Part shown: piece after piece, positions 1 through 6,033 of the stretch
Layout: each line of letters begins with the position of its first letter
How positions within the stretch are numbered: position 1 is the first letter of the stretch
Source of the DNA: Desulfobulbaceae bacterium UBA5123
Lineage (GTDB): Bacteria; Desulfobacterota; Desulfobulbia; Desulfobulbales; UBA5123
Assembly (NCBI GenBank): GCA_002415465.1
Contig: DHYT01000191.1
Coordinates: 1-6,033 of the forward strand
DNA length: 6,033 nt
Reading direction: 5' to 3'
Made by a program: the position numbers and the translations under genes
Notes under the pieces: model-generated
Told to the model about the DNA's origin: nothing
What the model saw: only the letters and a program-made list of their open reading frames with translations
Databases searched by the model: none

Positions 1-990
1 TTCATCATCTCCGACTACAAGATGCCCTATATGACCGGCACCGAACTGCTGTTCCGCCTGCGCGGCAATCGCAAATACCGCGACATCCCCTTTCTGATGA
101 TCACCGCCGAGGCCAACCAGGAGGTGGTCGCGGAGGCGGCCGAACACGACGTCGACGCCTACATGACCAAACCGTTCGTCACCGCCTCGCTGGAACAGAA
201 GATCAACGAACTGCTCTACCAGGCCGTCAACCCCTCGCCGCTCACCCTGCACATGAAAAACGCCAGGGATCTTGAGGAAAAAGGCGATGTCGACGGCGCC
301 ATGGAGGAAGCCAAGAAAGCATCGGCCGCCAATCCGAATTCATCGCGGCCGTTGCGCGAACTCGGCCGACTGTCGGTCAAGAAGGGCGACTTCAAGAGCG
401 CCCTCCGTTACTTCCTGAACGCCATCGAGCTCAACCGCCTCGACGTCACCTCGTACCACTACCTGGGCCAGATCTACTACAAGGCCGGCGACATCCCCAA
501 GGCGTGCGAACACTTTGCCACCGCCATGGAGATCAGCCCCCGCCACTCCGACCGGGCAATCAACTTTTCCAAGCTGCTCCTCAAGCAGAACCGGCTCAAG
601 GAGGCGGAAAAGGTTCTGAAACTGGTCCTCCGCAACAACAACGACGACATCGACCTCAAAGAGGACGTGGCCGAGGCGTGCGGGCAGAACGGTCTTTACG
701 AGATGGGCATCAAGGCGTATGAAGAAATCCTGCGTGACGACCCGGAGCGGTTCTATCTCAAGAAAAATCTCGGGTTGACCTACCGTCGGGCCGGTCTCAA
801 CAACGAAGCGGTCAGGATTCTGGAGGAGGCCCTGGAAAAAACCGGCGAGGATATTGAAATCATGCTGGAGTTGGCGTACATCTATCTAGATCTTAAAATG
901 CCCATGCGCACCGACAAGTGGGCGACACGCGTCATCCGCGTCGATCCGGCCAACAAGGAAGCCAAGGAACTGCTGTTAAAGTTGGCATGA
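1..990 (+). CDS. Response regulator: receiver domain fused to TPR repeats (5' end missing)
   Basis: The frame is open from the first base, so the true start lies upstream; the ATG at 22 is internal. The fragment opens in the middle of a CheY-like receiver domain. The phospho-acceptor Asp is at nt 13-15 in the motif SDYKMPYMTG, the conserved Thr at 103-105 (MITAEA) and the conserved Lys at 169-171 (TKPF), so all visible switch residues are intact. About 50 N-terminal receiver residues, including the acidic pair, should be outside the window. After the receiver (to about nt 225) come roughly seven consecutive TPR motifs up to the stop, with the typical pattern of small and aromatic residues and Pro near the repeat ends (e.g. 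KKGDFKSALRYFLNAIELN, KAGDIPKACEHFATAMEISP). No DNA-binding or enzymatic output domain is present. By family knowledge this suggests a cytoplasmic, phosphorylation-controlled protein-protein adaptor. The partner is unknown; the gene immediately downstream is the obvious candidate (inference). Confidence 0.93.
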   Translation, partial: FIISDYKMPYMTGTELLFRLRGNRKYRDIPFLMITAEANQEVVAEAAEHDVDAYMTKPFVTASLEQKINELLYQAVNPSPLTLHMKNARDLEEKGDVDGAMEEAKKASAANPNSSRPLRELGRLSVKKGDFKSALRYFLNAIELNRLDVTSYHYLGQIYYKAGDIPKACEHFATAMEISPRHSDRAINFSKLLLKQNRLKEAEKVLKLVLRNNNDDIDLKEDVAEACGQNGLYEMGIKAYEEILRDDPERFYLKKNLGLTYRRAGLNNEAVRILEEALEKTGEDIEIMLELAYIYLDLKMPMRTDKWATRVIRVDPANKEAKELLLKLA

Positions 991-1028
991 CCCCCTACCC
1001 AACCCCGACCACCCGACAAGGCTGAACC

Positions 1029-3131
1029 ATGGCGGAGATCCATCCCATTCTGCTTGCCATCCACACCCTGCCCCACCAGGGGCGACGACTGCTGGAAGGC
1101 AAATGGCTTTTCTTCCTCGACACCCTCCGCAACCAACTCCTCCAACGCGGCCGCGAGGCGGAAGGCAGCAGCGAGGAGTTACTGCTCATCAACTACTCCC
1201 ACCCCGCCGACATCATGCTGTCGCTGCCGGCCATCCTCGCCGACATCAAGAAGGAGTACAACTGGAATCCCGAGTCGCTGGGCTCGCTGCCGATCCAACT
1301 CGTCATCCACTTCGACAAGAAGGACGAACACTCCGCCACCCTCCGCGACCGCTCGGCCAGTATCTGGGACTTCCTGCGCCAGGAAACGCTCTACATCACC
1401 CGCCCCCTGCAGCTCAAATGGGAAGAGATGATGAAAGGCAAGGAACTGCCGCCCCTCACCATCGAACGCGAGGGGATGGGGTTGTTCCGCCTCTCTTTTG
1501 CGGACGGCAACAAGGAACGAACCAACCTCTTCCCCTATCGGGAACTTGCCGTCCTTGGCAAGCAGAAGGAATGCTTTTATTGCGGCATGACCAACCACCT
1601 GCCCGGTTACTGCCCCAGCAAGCTGCTGAGCATGGACATGGAGGGCATCAATGACGTCGGCTATCTGCCGTTTGCCGAGCTGAGCGAAATCTACAAGGAG
1701 GTTATCGCCAAGCAGGACAAGATCGCCACCGCCCTGGCCGGCGGCATCAAGCCTTCCCATATCCGCAAGAAACCGGCCCTGCTCGTCTTCATCGCCTATT
1801 TCGACCTGTTCAAGCTCTACCAGTTGCGCTTTCTCAACATGCTGGCCTTCGGTTTCTACCGCAAGTGGGACGACCTGCAGGGCCGCTCCGCCAAAAGCCT
1901 CGACAACCGGAACCTCCACCTCGGCCTCGACTGCCTGCGGGTGGGGCAGTACGAGCAGGCGGAGAGGCTTTTTTCCGACGAAATCGCCAAACGCGACGGC
2001 AAACATTTTTACGCCACCGTCGGACTTGCCCTCTGGGCCCTTGAACAAAAACGGGACAACGATCTGCAGACCTATCTGCAACGGGCGGTCAACCTCGCCT
2101 CGGAGGAGGTCGAAAAGATCTACATCAACCTCCTGCTGGCCCGCTACTGCCTGCTCACCGGCGACAAATGGAAGGCGGAGCAGGCGCTCAACAACACCTT
2201 CAACCTCAAGCAGGACTGCGAGGACGCCCGTTACGCCAAGGTGCAGTTCCATGTCCGCACCGGCCAGGGCGAGCAGACCTTCCAGGAGCTGCGGGCGCTC
2301 GCCGGCATCGACAAGCAATACTTCATGACCATGCTCATGGACCCGACCCTGCTGCCGATCCACACCCTGGTGGAAGACATGCTCGCCTCGCGGCTCCACA
2401 TCCTCCACCAGGACGCCATCGACAACCTGAACAAGGCGCGCGCCGGTTGCGACGAACTCCGTTTCTGGCTGGACGACGACGCCCCGGAGCTACAGGAAAA
2501 CAACGAGGCCATGGCCGCCCTTGAAAAGCAGTATGAACGCCGAAGCTATTACGATCTCCTCGACGTGGTGCAGCATTCCCAATCCATCTATTATACCTGC
2601 CATCAAATCCGCGACAAAAAACTCGAGGAACTCGACAAGCAGGTGGGGCAGGCGGAATCCCAGTGGCAGGGCTTCAGCCATTTCTGGAAGCGGTATCCCT
2701 ACAAGACCTTCTTCCGGGACTTCACCGCCGAGCTGGAAAAGATGTCCGAGACGATCCAGCTGATCAAGAAGCTGGCGAACCGCCGCACCGGCGAAACATA
2801 CCGCGCCGCCCTGAAGGAACTGGAAAAAATGGGGCCGTCGCTGGCGGCGACCAAAAAGATCGTTCAACGCATGATCTGGGGCAAGCTTTTCCTGGACGGG
2901 GTGCGCATCTTCGCCAAAAACATCCTGATCACCGAAACCATCCTGATCACCCTGGCCCTGGTCTCCTTTGTCGCCGTCAACACCTTCACCTCCGGCGCCG
3001 CCGACTCAAGCATCGCCAAGATCTTTGAGAACCAGTGGTTTCAACGGCAGGCCACCTTTATCACCACCGCCGTCTTTGCCCCCTTCATCGCCCTGATGAT
3101 GACCATCTGGGAGATCAAGGACCGCGGCTGA
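1029..3131 (+). CDS. TPR-like protein with CCHC zinc knuckle and C-terminal membrane hairpin, function unknown
   Basis: This 700-residue protein matches no family I can name. Residues 1-175 form a mixed alpha/beta region without a recognised signature. C182, C185, H190 and C195 make an exact CX2CX4HX4C zinc knuckle, with an aromatic after the first Cys, Gly after the second and Pro after the last. Residues about 295-430 have TPR-like helical pairs (e.g. LGLDCLRVGQYEQAERLF). Residues about 455-620 are charged and helical, possibly coiled coil. Two hydrophobic segments at about 631-652 and 675-694 form a C-terminal membrane hairpin. There is no signal peptide, so both the N-terminal 630 residues and the short C-terminal tail are expected in the cytoplasm. 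An in-frame TGA at 1023-1025 makes ATG 1029 the most upstream start; a weak AAGG (1018-1021) sits 7 nt before it. It lies 38 bp after the CheY-TPR gene on the same strand with no terminator visible, so co-transcription is likely. The gene is certain; the function is not. Confidence 0.9.
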   Translation: MAEIHPILLAIHTLPHQGRRLLEGKWLFFLDTLRNQLLQRGREAEGSSEELLLINYSHPADIMLSLPAILADIKKEYNWNPESLGSLPIQLVIHFDKKDEHSATLRDRSASIWDFLRQETLYITRPLQLKWEEMMKGKELPPLTIEREGMGLFRLSFADGNKERTNLFPYRELAVLGKQKECFYCGMTNHLPGYCPSKLLSMDMEGINDVGYLPFAELSEIYKEVIAKQDKIATALAGGIKPSHIRKKPALLVFIAYFDLFKLYQLRFLNMLAFGFYRKWDDLQGRSAKSLDNRNLHLGLDCLRVGQYEQAERLFSDEIAKRDGKHFYATVGLALWALEQKRDNDLQTYLQRAVNLASEEVEKIYINLLLARYCLLTGDKWKAEQALNNTFNLKQDCEDARYAKVQFHVRTGQGEQTFQELRALAGIDKQYFMTMLMDPTLLPIHTLVEDMLASRLHILHQDAIDNLNKARAGCDELRFWLDDDAPELQENNEAMAALEKQYERRSYYDLLDVVQHSQSIYYTCHQIRDKKLEELDKQVGQAESQWQGFSHFWKRYPYKTFFRDFTAELEKMSETIQLIKKLANRRTGETYRAALKELEKMGPSLAATKKIVQRMIWGKLFLDGVRIFAKNILITETILITLALVSFVAVNTFTSGAADSSIAKIFENQWFQRQATFITTAVFAPFIALMMTIWEIKDRG

Positions 3132-3206
3132 CCCTCCCCTCTCCCGGCAACCGCCACCGCTTCCGCCCCGATGCCCCCACGGAAGGCCGCCCAAGGCTCG
3201 CGCAGC

Positions 3207-3317
3207 TGTTGACAACCCCTGCCCAAGCTGTTGACAGGCTGTTGATAACCCTGTTGGCAACCGCTTGAATCCCTGTGCATTGCCTGCCGACAAGGTGTTG
3301 ATAACCTGTTGAAAAGA
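3207..3317. repeat. 11-bp-periodic degenerate repeat array (DnaA-box-like units)
   Basis: About ten head-to-tail units of 11 bp (one of 12) start at 3207, 3218, 3229, 3240, 3252, 3263, 3274, 3285, 3296 and 3307. The best-conserved cores are TGTTGACAA (3207), TGTTGACAG (3229), TGTTGATAA (3240 and 3296), TGTTGGCAA (3252) and TGTTGAAAA (3307). TGCCGACAA (3285) is a diverged copy, and the units at 3218, 3263 and 3274 are poor matches recognised mainly by phase. Read on the minus strand the core is TTRTCAACA; the two TTATCAACA copies differ by one base from the DnaA-box consensus TTATCCACA. The array fills most of the gap between two convergent genes. An 11-bp step puts each unit on about the same face of the helix, which suggests cooperative protein binding. 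DnaA binding, another phased regulator, or decayed simple repeats are all possible; dnaA or rep genes are not in the window. Confidence 0.7.
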
Positions 3318-3337
3318 GATCCGGGCGGCCCCCTCAA

Positions 3338-3883
3338 TTACAAGGAAAGGGGGTCGAGAAGTTCCACCAGCTCCCGGTTTTGCACCAGCGACCAGTCGAG
3401 ATTTTCCGGCGCGACCGTGTTGGCGACCCAGGCCACGGTAAGATGCAGATGCGGCATGATCGTGCTGCCGGCGCGAGCGGGTGCCGCGACAACGCCGATG
3501 ATCGCCCCGGCCGCCACCTCCTCCCCTGGGGCGACAAAACTGTCCGGGGCCAGATGCCCGTAAACCGAATACAGACAACGGTCCCCTGCCCCGGCGACCG
3601 CATGCCGCAGCCACACGCTCCGCCCGAGAAAATCGGCATGGCTGTGGGCCACCACGCCCGCCATGGCGGCCGGCGCCAGGCTTCCCGCCGCCAGCTCCCC
3701 CAGGCCGCCGGTGGCGGTTTCATACAGGCAGAAATCAACCCCCTCGTGGGGGACGGCGCGGCGCGCCCGCCCGCCCCACCATTGGCGTTCGGCGCCGAAC
3801 GCCATCCCGTCCGCGAACACCCACCGCCGGAACCCCTTGGCCGGCAACCCGTTGGCCGCCGCCAGCAACACGTCAAACCGCAT
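3338..3883 (-). CDS. M23-family (LytM-type) zinc metallopeptidase, no signal peptide
   Basis: This 181-residue protein has the M23 peptidase signature in order: HEGVD supplies zinc ligands H46 and D50, YGHL supplies H110, and HLH supplies H145 and H147. By family knowledge these make a complete zinc site plus catalytic histidines, so it should be active on peptide cross-links of peptidoglycan. Between them lies the usual biotinyl-like turn (VAPGEEVAAGAIIG). The N-terminus (MRFDVLLAAANGLP) lacks the basic residues, long hydrophobic core and AXA site of a Sec signal, and no upstream start exists: the frame meets a stop at 3929-3931 with no ATG, GTG or TTG between. How the enzyme would reach the periplasm is unclear. 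The protein is almost only the catalytic domain, without LysM, SH3 or coiled-coil targeting regions. It converges with the upstream membrane protein gene and diverges from the TonB receptor gene, so it appears monocistronic. Confidence 0.87.
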   Translation of the reverse strand: MRFDVLLAAANGLPAKGFRRWVFADGMAFGAERQWWGGRARRAVPHEGVDFCLYETATGGLGELAAGSLAPAAMAGVVAHSHADFLGRSVWLRHAVAGAGDRCLYSVYGHLAPDSFVAPGEEVAAGAIIGVVAAPARAGSTIMPHLHLTVAWVANTVAPENLDWSLVQNRELVELLDPLSL

Positions 3884-3890
3884 GCACTCT

Positions 3891-3896
3891 CTCCCC
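3891..3896 (-). promoter_or_regulatory. Ribosome binding site of the M23 peptidase gene
   Basis: On the minus strand a G-run ending in GGAG (plus-strand CTCC at 3891-3894) lies 7 nt before the ATG at 3883-3881. It supports this start codon, which is also the only possible one in the open frame. Confidence 0.65.
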
Positions 3897-3946
3897 CCCT
3901 TTCTTTCCCTTACGCCACCGAGGCGGCTTCATCTCTTTAGGATCTA

Positions 3947-3974
3947 TTTATCCGGCAAGCGCAACACCCGCCAA
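3947..3974 (-). promoter_or_regulatory. Possible promoter for the M23 peptidase gene
   Basis: On the minus strand, TTGGCG (plus 3969-3974) and GATAAA (plus 3947-3952) are separated by 16 bp. Each matches four of six sigma70 consensus positions. It lies about 65 bp before the peptidase start, in an AT-rich island. The match is weak, and the location is the main support. Confidence 0.28.
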
Positions 3975-3999
3975 GAATAAAGCCGCCCCCTTTTAATTC

Positions 4000-4028
4000 T
4001 TGAAAAAATTCCTATTCGCAGATTTAAT
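4000..4028 (+). promoter_or_regulatory. Sigma70-type promoter for the TonB receptor gene
   Basis: TTGAAA (4000-4005) and TTTAAT (4023-4028) are separated by exactly 17 bp, each matching five of six consensus positions. They lie in the most AT-rich part of the window. Transcription would start near 4035, giving a leader of roughly 70 nt. A short direct repeat, ACCATT at 4030-4035 and 4044-4049, overlaps the predicted start and could be an operator half-site pair, but it is too short to be sure. I see no convincing Fur box overlapping the promoter, although many TonB receptor genes have one. Confidence 0.6.
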
Positions 4029-4092
4029 AACCATTCGGTGATGACCATTTCCGTTTCCCGCGATCCCGGGCCACCGCCACCCTCCGCACCCC

Positions 4093-4098
4093 AAGGAG
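4093..4098 (+). promoter_or_regulatory. Shine-Dalgarno deciding the TonB receptor start
   Basis: AAGGAG lies 5 nt before ATG 4104. An in-frame GTG at 4101 is only 2 nt from it, too close to be used, so the ATG is preferred. The signal peptide that begins at this ATG supports the choice. Confidence 0.8.
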
Positions 4099-4103
4099 CA
4101 GTG

Positions 4104-6033
4104 ATGAAGAAACCGTTCCTGCCGGCATTCCTGCCGTTTTCGATCCTGATCATCGTCAGCCTCTCCTCTCTTTCTCCCGCCCTGGCCGGGCAGGCCGTGA
4201 CAAACACGCACCTTGACCAGATCGGGCTTGAGGACTTGAGCGAGATCACCATCGTCACCGCTTCAAAGAAGGAACAAGGCATCTCGCAGGTTGCCGCCGC
4301 CGCCAGCGTCATCACCCGCGAGCAGATTCGCCGCTACGGCTATCGAACCCTTGGCGAGGCCCTCGGCCGGGTGAGCGGCATGACCGGTTCCTCGGATCGC
4401 AACTACTCTTACCTGGGCGTCCGCGGCTTCAGCCTGCCCGGCGATTACAATACCAGAATTCTCTTGCTCGTCGACGGTCACCGCACCAACTGCGCCATGT
4501 ATGACCAGGCCAGCATGGACGAAGGGTTCCCCGTCGACGTCGAAAGCATCGAACGGATCGAGATCGTCAAGGGGCCGGGTTCGTCCCTGTGGGGCAGCAA
4601 CGCGCTTTTCGCGGTGGTCAACGTCATTACCCGCCAGGGCTCGGACATGAACGGCGGCCGACTGCTGGCGGAACTCGGCAGCAACCACCAGCGGAAAGGG
4701 CATCTGGAATACGGCAAACTCTTCGCCAGCGGCCTGATGCTGGCCGGCGCCGTTTCCGGCCTGGGCGCCGATGGCGAACAGGGCGTCTATTTCCAGGAAA
4801 TCGACCAACCCGCCTTTCGCAACGGCCTGGCGCAGGATGTCGACGGCGAAGCCGCCTATAAGGGATACCTGAATCTCTCTTTCCGAGACATCCGGCTCCA
4901 TTTCACGCAAAGCTCCCGCGACAAGAACGTTCCCTCCGCCGCCTGGGACACCGCCTTTAACGATCCGGCGGCCTACACCAGCGACAAATACACCATGCTG
5001 GACGCCAGCATCGAACGCGAACTCGACCCGGCCAGAAACGGCCGCATCTTCGCCCGCATCTCCCACGACGCCTACGAATATCACGGCGATTACCCCTACC
5101 ACGAAAACGGCGGATGGGACGGCGCCCGCATCCTCAACAAGGACAGCGGCTCCGACAAGCAGTGGGGCGGCGAGATCCGCTACGCCTTCACCCCGCTCAC
5201 CGAGCTTACCCTGATCACCGGCCTTGAGTATACGGACGTCTATGAACTCAGACAGCGCAACTACGATGCCGCGCCCAACTATGCCCTGAACCTCGACACC
5301 GCCGACGCCGACAACGACTACGACACCCGCTCCGTGTATCTGCAGGGCGAATACGCCCTCACCGCCACCCTCCGGCTCCTCGGCGGCCTGCGCACCGACC
5401 ACTATTCCACCGTCGGGGAGCAAACCAGCCCCCGCGCCGCCCTGCTCTACTCGCCATCCCTGGCCACTACCCTGAAATTGCTCTACGGCGAGGCGTTTCG
5501 CGCCCCCAACGATTACGAGCGCAACTACGACGACGGCATCGTCATGATCAGCAACACCGGACTCAAACCAGAAACAATCAAAACCTGGGAGGTTGTCTGC
5601 GAGCGGAACCTCGGCCGCCTGGTCAAGCTGACCACCAGCCTTTTCCGTTTCGAACTGGAAAACCTGATCGGCCAGGAAAACGTCGGCGGCAGCCTGCAGT
5701 ACCGGAACAACAGCGGCACGATCCGCAGCGACGGCGTCGAACTGCACCTTGAGGCCAGCGGCGACAACGGTCTCAGCGCCTACGCAAGCCTTGCCTGCAC
5801 CGCGGCTAAGAATCTCGACACCGACGCCTCCCTTGACAACTCGCCCGCCGTGCAGGCCGCCGCCGGCATCTCCTTGCCGCTCTGGGAACAACGCTTGTAC
5901 CTGTCGCCGGAGCTCCGCTATCTCGGCCACCGCACCTCCTCCGCAACCGGCAAGCGCCTTGCCGCTTCCACCCTGTGCAACCTGTCGCTGACCTCCGGTA
6001 AATTCTTAACCGCCATCGAGCTCTCGCTGAACA
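4104..6033 (+). CDS. TonB-dependent outer-membrane receptor (3' end missing)
   Basis: The frame is open from ATG 4104 to the window end: 643 codons without a stop. Residues 1-28 form a Sec signal peptide (MKK, hydrophobic core, cleavage after ALA). EITIVTA at residues 47-53 fits a TonB box. The plug domain follows (about 56-176) with hallmark motifs GVRGF (105-109), LLLVDGHRTN (120-129) and ERIEIVKGPGSSLWGSNA (150-167) followed by VVNVIT. The rest is beta-barrel: alternating aromatic strands and the typical late-barrel segment with GEAFRAPNDYE and GLKPETIKTWE. By family knowledge it imports a scarce ligand such as a siderophore, haem, cobalamin, metal chelate or glycan across the outer membrane, powered by TonB-ExbB-ExbD. 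The ligand cannot be assigned: no transporter or biosynthesis partner is in view. Missing are the last strands and the terminal aromatic residue. It is probably the first gene of its transcript. The long open frame on the opposite strand (4263-5930) is a shadow. Confidence 0.95.
   Translation, partial: MKKPFLPAFLPFSILIIVSLSSLSPALAGQAVTNTHLDQIGLEDLSEITIVTASKKEQGISQVAAAASVITREQIRRYGYRTLGEALGRVSGMTGSSDRNYSYLGVRGFSLPGDYNTRILLLVDGHRTNCAMYDQASMDEGFPVDVESIERIEIVKGPGSSLWGSNALFAVVNVITRQGSDMNGGRLLAELGSNHQRKGHLEYGKLFASGLMLAGAVSGLGADGEQGVYFQEIDQPAFRNGLAQDVDGEAAYKGYLNLSFRDIRLHFTQSSRDKNVPSAAWDTAFNDPAAYTSDKYTMLDASIERELDPARNGRIFARISHDAYEYHGDYPYHENGGWDGARILNKDSGSDKQWGGEIRYAFTPLTELTLITGLEYTDVYELRQRNYDAAPNYALNLDTADADNDYDTRSVYLQGEYALTATLRLLGGLRTDHYSTVGEQTSPRAALLYSPSLATTLKLLYGEAFRAPNDYERNYDDGIVMISNTGLKPETIKTWEVVCERNLGRLVKLTTSLFRFELENLIGQENVGGSLQYRNNSGTIRSDGVELHLEASGDNGLSAYASLACTAAKNLDTDASLDNSPAVQAAAGISLPLWEQRLYLSPELRYLGHRTSSATGKRLAASTLCNLSLTSGKFLTAIELSLN

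Noticed and set aside
1179..2408. 409-codon open frame on the minus strand
   Set aside because: It is antisense to the 700-residue protein gene, has no recognisable motif, and is explained by GC-rich codon usage on the real strand.
3207..3317. CRISPR array
   Set aside because: The units are 11 bp, contiguous and degenerate, with no unique spacers and no cas genes.
3329..3353. Possible terminator hairpin CCCCCT/AGGGGG at the peptidase stop codon
   Set aside because: The stem is only 6 bp with a 13-nt loop and no T-run follows directly on either strand, so I do not call it an intrinsic terminator.
3380..3940. 186-codon plus-strand frame over the peptidase gene
   Set aside because: The minus-strand frame carries the complete M23 catalytic signature and a ribosome binding site; the plus-strand product is Pro/Arg/His-rich with no domain.
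3995..4050. Fur box at the TonB receptor promoter
   Set aside because: The AT-rich stretch does not match the GATAAT-type 19-bp dyad well enough to support iron control.
4035..4103. Cobalamin or other riboswitch in the TonB receptor leader
   Set aside because: The predicted leader is only about 70 nt and shows no B12-box-like sequence or strong conserved hairpins; it is too short for a cobalamin riboswitch.
4263..5930. 555-codon open frame on the minus strand
   Set aside because: It lies entirely opposite the TonB receptor, which has a signal peptide, plug and barrel motifs. The minus-strand translation is low-complexity Val/Gly/Ala-rich with no domain, a GC-rich antisense shadow.

Overview
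The window (about 60% GC) looks like part of a Gram-negative bacterial chromosome. The clearest sign is a TonB-dependent outer-membrane receptor with a Sec signal peptide. The CheY-TPR architecture and general codon use would fit a Desulfobacterota/Desulfuromonadota-type organism, but that is an inference; there is no rRNA or other marker gene to prove it. Four genes are visible, and two of them run off the window edges.

Left half (1-3131): two co-oriented genes 38 bp apart, probably one operon. The first is the 3' part of a response-regulator receiver domain fused to about seven TPR repeats. The second is a 700-residue protein with an uncharacterised N-terminal region, a CCHC zinc knuckle, TPR-like helices, a long helical stretch and a C-terminal membrane hairpin. 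Together they suggest a phosphorylation-responsive TPR scaffold working with a membrane-anchored partner. No output enzyme or kinase is present in the window, so the pathway is unknown.

Middle (3132-4103): a 206-bp gap between convergent genes holds an 11-bp-periodic array of degenerate units (consensus TGTTGAYAACC; minus-strand core TTRTCAACA). The units resemble DnaA boxes and several have dyad symmetry. Next, on the minus strand, is a small M23-type zinc metallopeptidase with all expected catalytic residues but no signal peptide. It is followed by an AT-rich divergent promoter region (about 3884-4103) with a good sigma70-type promoter facing right.

Right part (4104-6033): a TonB-dependent receptor with signal peptide, TonB box, plug domain and most of the beta-barrel, cut off by the window end. 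It is preceded by a strong Shine-Dalgarno and a roughly 70-nt leader. Its ligand cannot be read from the sequence. The long open frames on the opposite strand of this gene and of the 700-residue gene are GC-driven shadows.
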